Of a stretch of 27,032 nt of DNA, positions 23,764 through 27,032 are shown piece by piece. The notes below the pieces were generated by a model, which ran no database searches, was not told the origin of the DNA, and saw only the letters and a list, made by a program, of their open reading frames with translations. Within the stretch, counting starts at the first letter, position 1; every line of letters starts with the position of its first letter. The DNA lies in NCBI GenBank assembly GCA_020444165.1, contig JAHLLK010000077.1, positions 1 through 27,032 on the forward strand. Direction: 5' to 3'. A program made the translations under genes and the position numbers. Source of the stretch: Deltaproteobacteria bacterium (lineage in GTDB: Bacteria; Desulfobacterota; Desulfarculia; Desulfarculales; Desulfarculaceae).

Positions 23764-24414
23764 ATGGCCCAGTTGGAAGTGGGACGCAACATCCTGGAAG
23801 CCAACGACAAGCTGGCCGAGGAGAACCGGCGGCGGTTCCGCGGGGCCGGCGTCAAGGTCCTGAACTTCATCTCCAGCCCCGGCGCGGGCAAGACCACCCT
23901 GTTGGAGCGGACGCTGACCCTGGTCAAGGACCGCCTGGGCGTGGGCGTGGTGGAGGGTGACATCCAGACCACCGAGGACGCCCAGCGGGTGGCCGCGGTG
24001 GGGGTGCGGGCCGTGCAGATCGAGACCCGCGGAGCCTGCCACCTGGACGGCTCCATGATCGCCGGCGCCCTGGGGGCTTTTGACCTGCCCTCGTTGGATC
24101 TCCTGATCATCGAGAACGTGGGCAACCTGGTCTGCCCGGTGGATTTCGACCTGGGCGAGGATTTGAAGGTGGCCGTGCTCTCGGTGACCGAGGGCGATGA
24201 CAAGCCCTCCAAGTACCCCGAGCTGTTCCGCCAGGCCGGGGTGATCATCATCAACAAGATCGACCTGTTGCCCTACATAGACTGCGACATGGAGCGCATC
24301 CGCAGGACTTGCCGGGGCCTGAACCCCGCGGTGAAGCTCTTCGAGCTTTCCTGCCGCACCGGCGAAGGCCTGGAGGAGTGGACCGCGTGGCTGGAGGCAT
24401 GGGCCAAGGCCTGA
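23764..24414 (+). CDS. hypB: Hydrogenase nickel incorporation GTPase HypB
   Basis: HypB is a SIMIBI-class GTPase that drives nickel insertion into [NiFe]-hydrogenase together with HypA. The 216-residue protein has the P-loop SSPGAGKTTL (K43), VEGDIQTTEDA, the metal-site Cys-His of RGACHLDGSM, ENVGNLVCPVDFDLG, SVTEGDDKPSKYP and the base-specificity motif NKIDLLPY. The N-terminus lacks the CCxxC high-affinity nickel motif and the His-rich stretch of some homologues, so it represents the plain form without nickel storage. AAGGAG precedes the ATG at 23764. The 3' end overlaps hypF by 16 bp, consistent with translational coupling. Confidence 0.94.
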   Translation: MAQLEVGRNILEANDKLAEENRRRFRGAGVKVLNFISSPGAGKTTLLERTLTLVKDRLGVGVVEGDIQTTEDAQRVAAVGVRAVQIETRGACHLDGSMIAGALGAFDLPSLDLLIIENVGNLVCPVDFDLGEDLKVAVLSVTEGDDKPSKYPELFRQAGVIIINKIDLLPYIDCDMERIRRTCRGLNPAVKLFELSCRTGEGLEEWTAWLEAWAKA

Positions 24415-26780
24415 GCCCCATCAAGGCCGGGGCTTCCTCCCCGGAGCGCCTGATCCGGGTGCGCGCCCGGGTGCGGGGCATCGTGCAGGGGGTGGGCTTC
24501 CGGCCCTTTGTGCACAACCTGGCCAAGAGCCTGGGCCTGGCCGGCCAAGTGGCCAACGACGCCCAGGGGGTGGACCTGGCCGTGCAGGGCCCGGCCGGCG
24601 CGGTGGAGGAGTTCTTCCGCCGCCTCATCTCCCAGGCCCCGCCCCTGGCCCGCATCCTGGAGGTGGAGCGCCGGGACCGCGAACCCCGCCCGGGGCAGGA
24701 GGGCTTCGCCATCACCGCCTCGTCCCCCGGGGTGCGCCGCACCCTCATCTCCCCGGACGTGGCCGTGTGCGAGGCCTGCCTGGCCGAAATGCTGGACCCC
24801 GCCGACCGCCGCCACAACTATCCCTTTATCAACTGCACCCACTGCGGCCCCCGCTTCACCATCATAGAGGACCTGCCCTACGACCGGCCCTTGACCACCA
24901 TGGCCGGGTTCACCATGTGCCCGGCCTGCCTGGCCGAGTACCACGACCCGGCCGACCGCCGTTTCCACGCCCAGCCCAACGCCTGCCCGGTGTGCGGCCC
25001 CCGGGTCTGGGCCGCCGACCCCAGCGGCCGCGACCTGGGCCTGGCCGATCCCGTGGCCCACGCGGCCGCGGTGCTGGCCCAGGGCGGCATCGTGGCGGTC
25101 AAGGGGCTGGGCGGCTTCCACCTGGCGGCCGACGCAGCCAACCCGGCCGCGGTGACTCTCCTCCGCGCCCGCAAGCACCGCGACGAGAAACCCCTGGCCG
25201 TGATGGTGCCCGACGCGGCCGCGGCCCAGGCCCTGGCCCATCTCGACCCGCCCAGCCGGGAGGCGCTGACCAGCCGGGAGCGGCCCATCGTCCTGGTCCC
25301 CCTCCGGGAGGACGCTCCCCTGGCCCCGGAGGTGGCGCCCCATAACCGCCTGGTGGGCCTCATGCTGCCCTACACCCCCCTGCACTACCTGCTCCTGGCC
25401 CAAAGCCCCCCGGCCCTGGTGATGACCAGCGGCAACCTCTCCGAGGAGCCCATCTGCCAGGACAACCAGGAGGCCCTGACCCGCCTGGGCGGCACGGCCG
25501 GGGCCGCGCCGGTGGCCGATCTGCTGCTCCTGCACGACCGGGGCATCCACCAGCGGGCCGATGACTCGGTGGTCCGGGTCATGGGCGGCCGGGTGCGCTT
25601 CTTCCGGCGCTCCCGGGGCTACGTGCCCATCCCTCTCCTGCTCTCCCCGGCCGTGGCCCCCCCCGAGGGGCCGGTGGTGTTGGCCGTGGGGGCCCAGCAG
25701 AAAAACACCCTGTGCCTCCTGCGGGGACGCGAGGCCTTCCTGAGCCAGCACGTGGGCGACCTGGACGACCTGGGCGCCCTGGAGTTCTTCGAGCAGGCGG
25801 CCGGGCACCTGGCCCGGGTGCTGGAAGCCCCGCCGGCGGTGTTGGCCGCGGACCTGCACCCGGACTACCTGGCCACCCGCTGGGCCCAGGAGCAAGCTCA
25901 GGAACAGGGCCTGCCGCTGATCCAGGTGCAGCACCACCACGCCCACCTGGCCTCGGTCATGGCCGAGCACGGCCTAACCGGCCAGGTGGTGGGCCTGGCC
26001 CTGGACGGCACCGGTTACGGCCCGGACCACACCATCTGGGGCGGCGAACTCCTCGTGGCCGGGTACCAGGGTTACCGCCGCCTGGGCCGCCTGCGGCGCT
26101 TCGCCCTGCCCGGCGGCGAGCGGGCGGTCAAGGAGCCGTGGCGGGTGGGCCTGGCCCTCCTCTTGGAGTTGATGACCCCGGACGAGGTGGCGGCCCTGAA
26201 CCTCCCCCTGGCCGCCCGTCACGCGGACAAGCTGCCGCTCTTGGCCGGCATGATCGCCGGCAAGCTGAACGCCCCCCTCACCTCCAGCCTGGGCCGGCTC
26301 TTTGACGGCGTTGCCGCCCTGGCCGGCCTGCGGGACGTGGTACGCTACGAGGGCCAGGCCGCGGTGGAGCTGGAGCAGGCCGCCCCGCCCGGCGCGGGCC
26401 TCGGCTGGGACGGGGCCTGCCCCTTTGCCCTCACCCGGGAGGACGGCCTCCTGGTGTTGGACTGGGGCCCGGCCATCCTGGCCCTGGCCGCCGCAGCCGC
26501 GGCCGGCGAGAGCCTGGCCAATATGGCCGCGCGCTTCCACGCCGGCCTGGTGGCCGGGCTGGCCCGGCTGGCCGCGGCCGGGGCCCGGGAAGCCGGGCTG
26601 GACCGGGTGGCCCTGGGCGGCGGCTGCCTCCTGAACGAACACCTGCTCACCGGGCTCACCGCAGAACTTGAGCGCCAAGGCCTCACGGTCTACACTCAAG
26701 CCCAAACCCCGGCCGGCGACGGCGGCCTGGCCCTGGGGCAAGCCGTGGTCGCCGCGGCCGCCCTGTGGCAGGGGATATGA
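24399..26780 (+). CDS. hypF: Carbamoyltransferase HypF
   Basis: HypF uses carbamoyl phosphate and ATP to carbamoylate the C-terminal Cys of HypE, the source of the cyanide ligands of [NiFe]-hydrogenase. The 793-residue protein has the usual order: acylphosphatase domain with RGIVQGVGFRPFVHN (about residues 25-110), zinc-finger pairs CEACLAEML, INCTHCGPRF, CPACLAEY and ACPVCGPR, a YrdC-like domain with KGLGGFHLAADA and KHRDEKPLAVMV, and a Kae1-like C-terminal domain with HHHAHLASVMAEHG and LDGTGYGPDHTIWGGELL. The ATG at 24399 sits inside the end of hypB. GGAGG is very close to it, so a start slightly downstream is possible. A hairpin terminator follows at 26802. Confidence 0.94.
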   Translation: MGQGLSPIKAGASSPERLIRVRARVRGIVQGVGFRPFVHNLAKSLGLAGQVANDAQGVDLAVQGPAGAVEEFFRRLISQAPPLARILEVERRDREPRPGQEGFAITASSPGVRRTLISPDVAVCEACLAEMLDPADRRHNYPFINCTHCGPRFTIIEDLPYDRPLTTMAGFTMCPACLAEYHDPADRRFHAQPNACPVCGPRVWAADPSGRDLGLADPVAHAAAVLAQGGIVAVKGLGGFHLAADAANPAAVTLLRARKHRDEKPLAVMVPDAAAAQALAHLDPPSREALTSRERPIVLVPLREDAPLAPEVAPHNRLVGLMLPYTPLHYLLLAQSPPALVMTSGNLSEEPICQDNQEALTRLGGTAGAAPVADLLLLHDRGIHQRADDSVVRVMGGRVRFFRRSRGYVPIPLLLSPAVAPPEGPVVLAVGAQQKNTLCLLRGREAFLSQHVGDLDDLGALEFFEQAAGHLARVLEAPPAVLAADLHPDYLATRWAQEQAQEQGLPLIQVQHHHAHLASVMAEHGLTGQVVGLALDGTGYGPDHTIWGGELLVAGYQGYRRLGRLRRFALPGGERAVKEPWRVGLALLLELMTPDEVAALNLPLAARHADKLPLLAGMIAGKLNAPLTSSLGRLFDGVAALAGLRDVVRYEGQAAVELEQAAPPGAGLGWDGACPFALTREDGLLVLDWGPAILALAAAAAAGESLANMAARFHAGLVAGLARLAAAGAREAGLDRVALGGGCLLNEHLLTGLTAELERQGLTVYTQAQTPAGDGGLALGQAVVAAAALWQGI

Positions 26781-26801
26781 GGCTTTCGGAGAAGTGGGGG
26801 T

Positions 26802-26847
26802 GTGGGGGGAAGGGCCCTTTTTTGAAAAAAAGGGCCCTTCCCCCCAC
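26802..26847. terminator. Bidirectional terminator hairpin, repeat family copy 4
   Basis: Arms 26802-26823 and 26826-26847 are perfect 22-bp inverted repeats (GTGGGGGGAAGGGCCC... / ...GGGCCCTTCCCCCCAC) with a 2-nt centre and T/A runs. CCATCCCCCAAAAAACTT and TTTCA follow, as at copy 3. It lies 22 bp after the hypF stop. Confidence 0.8.
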
Positions 26848-26888
26848 ACCCCCCATCCCCCAAAAAACTTTATAATTTCAGGTTAATT

Positions 26889-27032
26889 GGGACCATTGCA
26901 CGGCATCTACTGACTAACAATAATTATAACAACCGCTTATCTAATTTTTTTGATAGTTTTTGGTTGCAATGGTCTCATGCGGGCCACGGATGGCCCGCCG
27001 AATAACAAACCTGAAAGGTTTGTTATTCGTGA
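26889..27032. mobile_element. Composite MITE-like element, cut by the window end
   Basis: The first 88 bp (26889-26976) are nearly identical to the element at 8440-8525, with ends GGGACCATTGCA and TGCAATGGTCTC. They are followed by the hairpin GCGGGCCA-CGGA-TGGCCCGC (26979-26998) and a 14-bp perfect hairpin (26999-27012 and 27016-27029). The same two-hairpin module lies beside the related unit at 2414-2557 in reverse orientation. The left flank TTAATT resembles the AATTT target at 2409. The right end and any target duplication lie beyond the window. Confidence 0.7.

Noticed and set aside
24273..25970. 565-codon minus-strand frame opposite hypF
   Set aside because: It mirrors hypF codon structure with no motifs and no start signal.

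Overview
This is a GC-rich (about 65-70 percent by eye) bacterial chromosome segment. The gene content suggests an anaerobic, motile Gram-negative bacterium, most likely a sulfate-reducer-type Desulfobacterota (Desulfarculales-like). This is inferred from the siroheme-dependent (Ahb) haem pathway genes, [NiFe]-hydrogenase maturation genes, large chemoreceptors and GC-rich codon use. No rRNA or tRNA gene, CRISPR array or intact transposase gene was seen.

Layout. 1-880: a 102-bp tandem repeat array followed by non-coding, pyrimidine-rich DNA with long inverted repeats. 881-4004 (minus): a REC-adenylate cyclase-CBS-like response regulator, a YdjM-type membrane hydrolase and an unknown exported protein. 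4238-6025 (plus): a pirin and a HAD phosphatase. 6153-7851 (minus): a siroheme decarboxylase subunit and the radical SAM haem synthase AhbD. 8152-8525: the 3' remnant of an ABC substrate-binding protein gene cut off at a small AT-rich repeat element. 8659-17151: a signalling-rich block with a CheW split by a zinc-binding (CZB) domain, two chemoreceptors, a methyltransferase, DUF2905, a CMD-like protein, a cysteine-rich protein and a small exported protein. 17330-18090: a chimeric pseudogene. 18592-20136: a secreted alkaline phosphatase. 20486-22909 (minus): penicillin-binding protein 1A. 23358-26780 (plus): hypA-hypB-hypF.

The genes form several small independent operons rather than one system. 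AhbD and the Lrp-like protein belong to siroheme-to-haem conversion. HypA/B/F make and insert parts of the NiFe(CN)2CO centre, but no hydrogenase structural gene is present. The CheW-CZB protein, the two chemoreceptors and the cyclase response regulator are signalling parts with no cheA or cheY nearby.

The most unusual content is intergenic. One family of long perfect hairpins occurs four times at gene 3' ends (2597, 6093, 20162, 26802). Its arms differ between copies yet stay perfectly paired, and conserved sequence continues outside the hairpin. A second family of AT-rich elements carries GAGACC(A/G)TTGCA-type terminal inverted repeats (2414-2557, 8440-8525, 26889 to the window end). One copy is flanked by an AATTT direct repeat, and two copies share an extra module of two hairpins, one with a variable but self-complementary stem. 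No transposase that could move them is in the window. I found no convincing new multi-gene defence or metabolic system.
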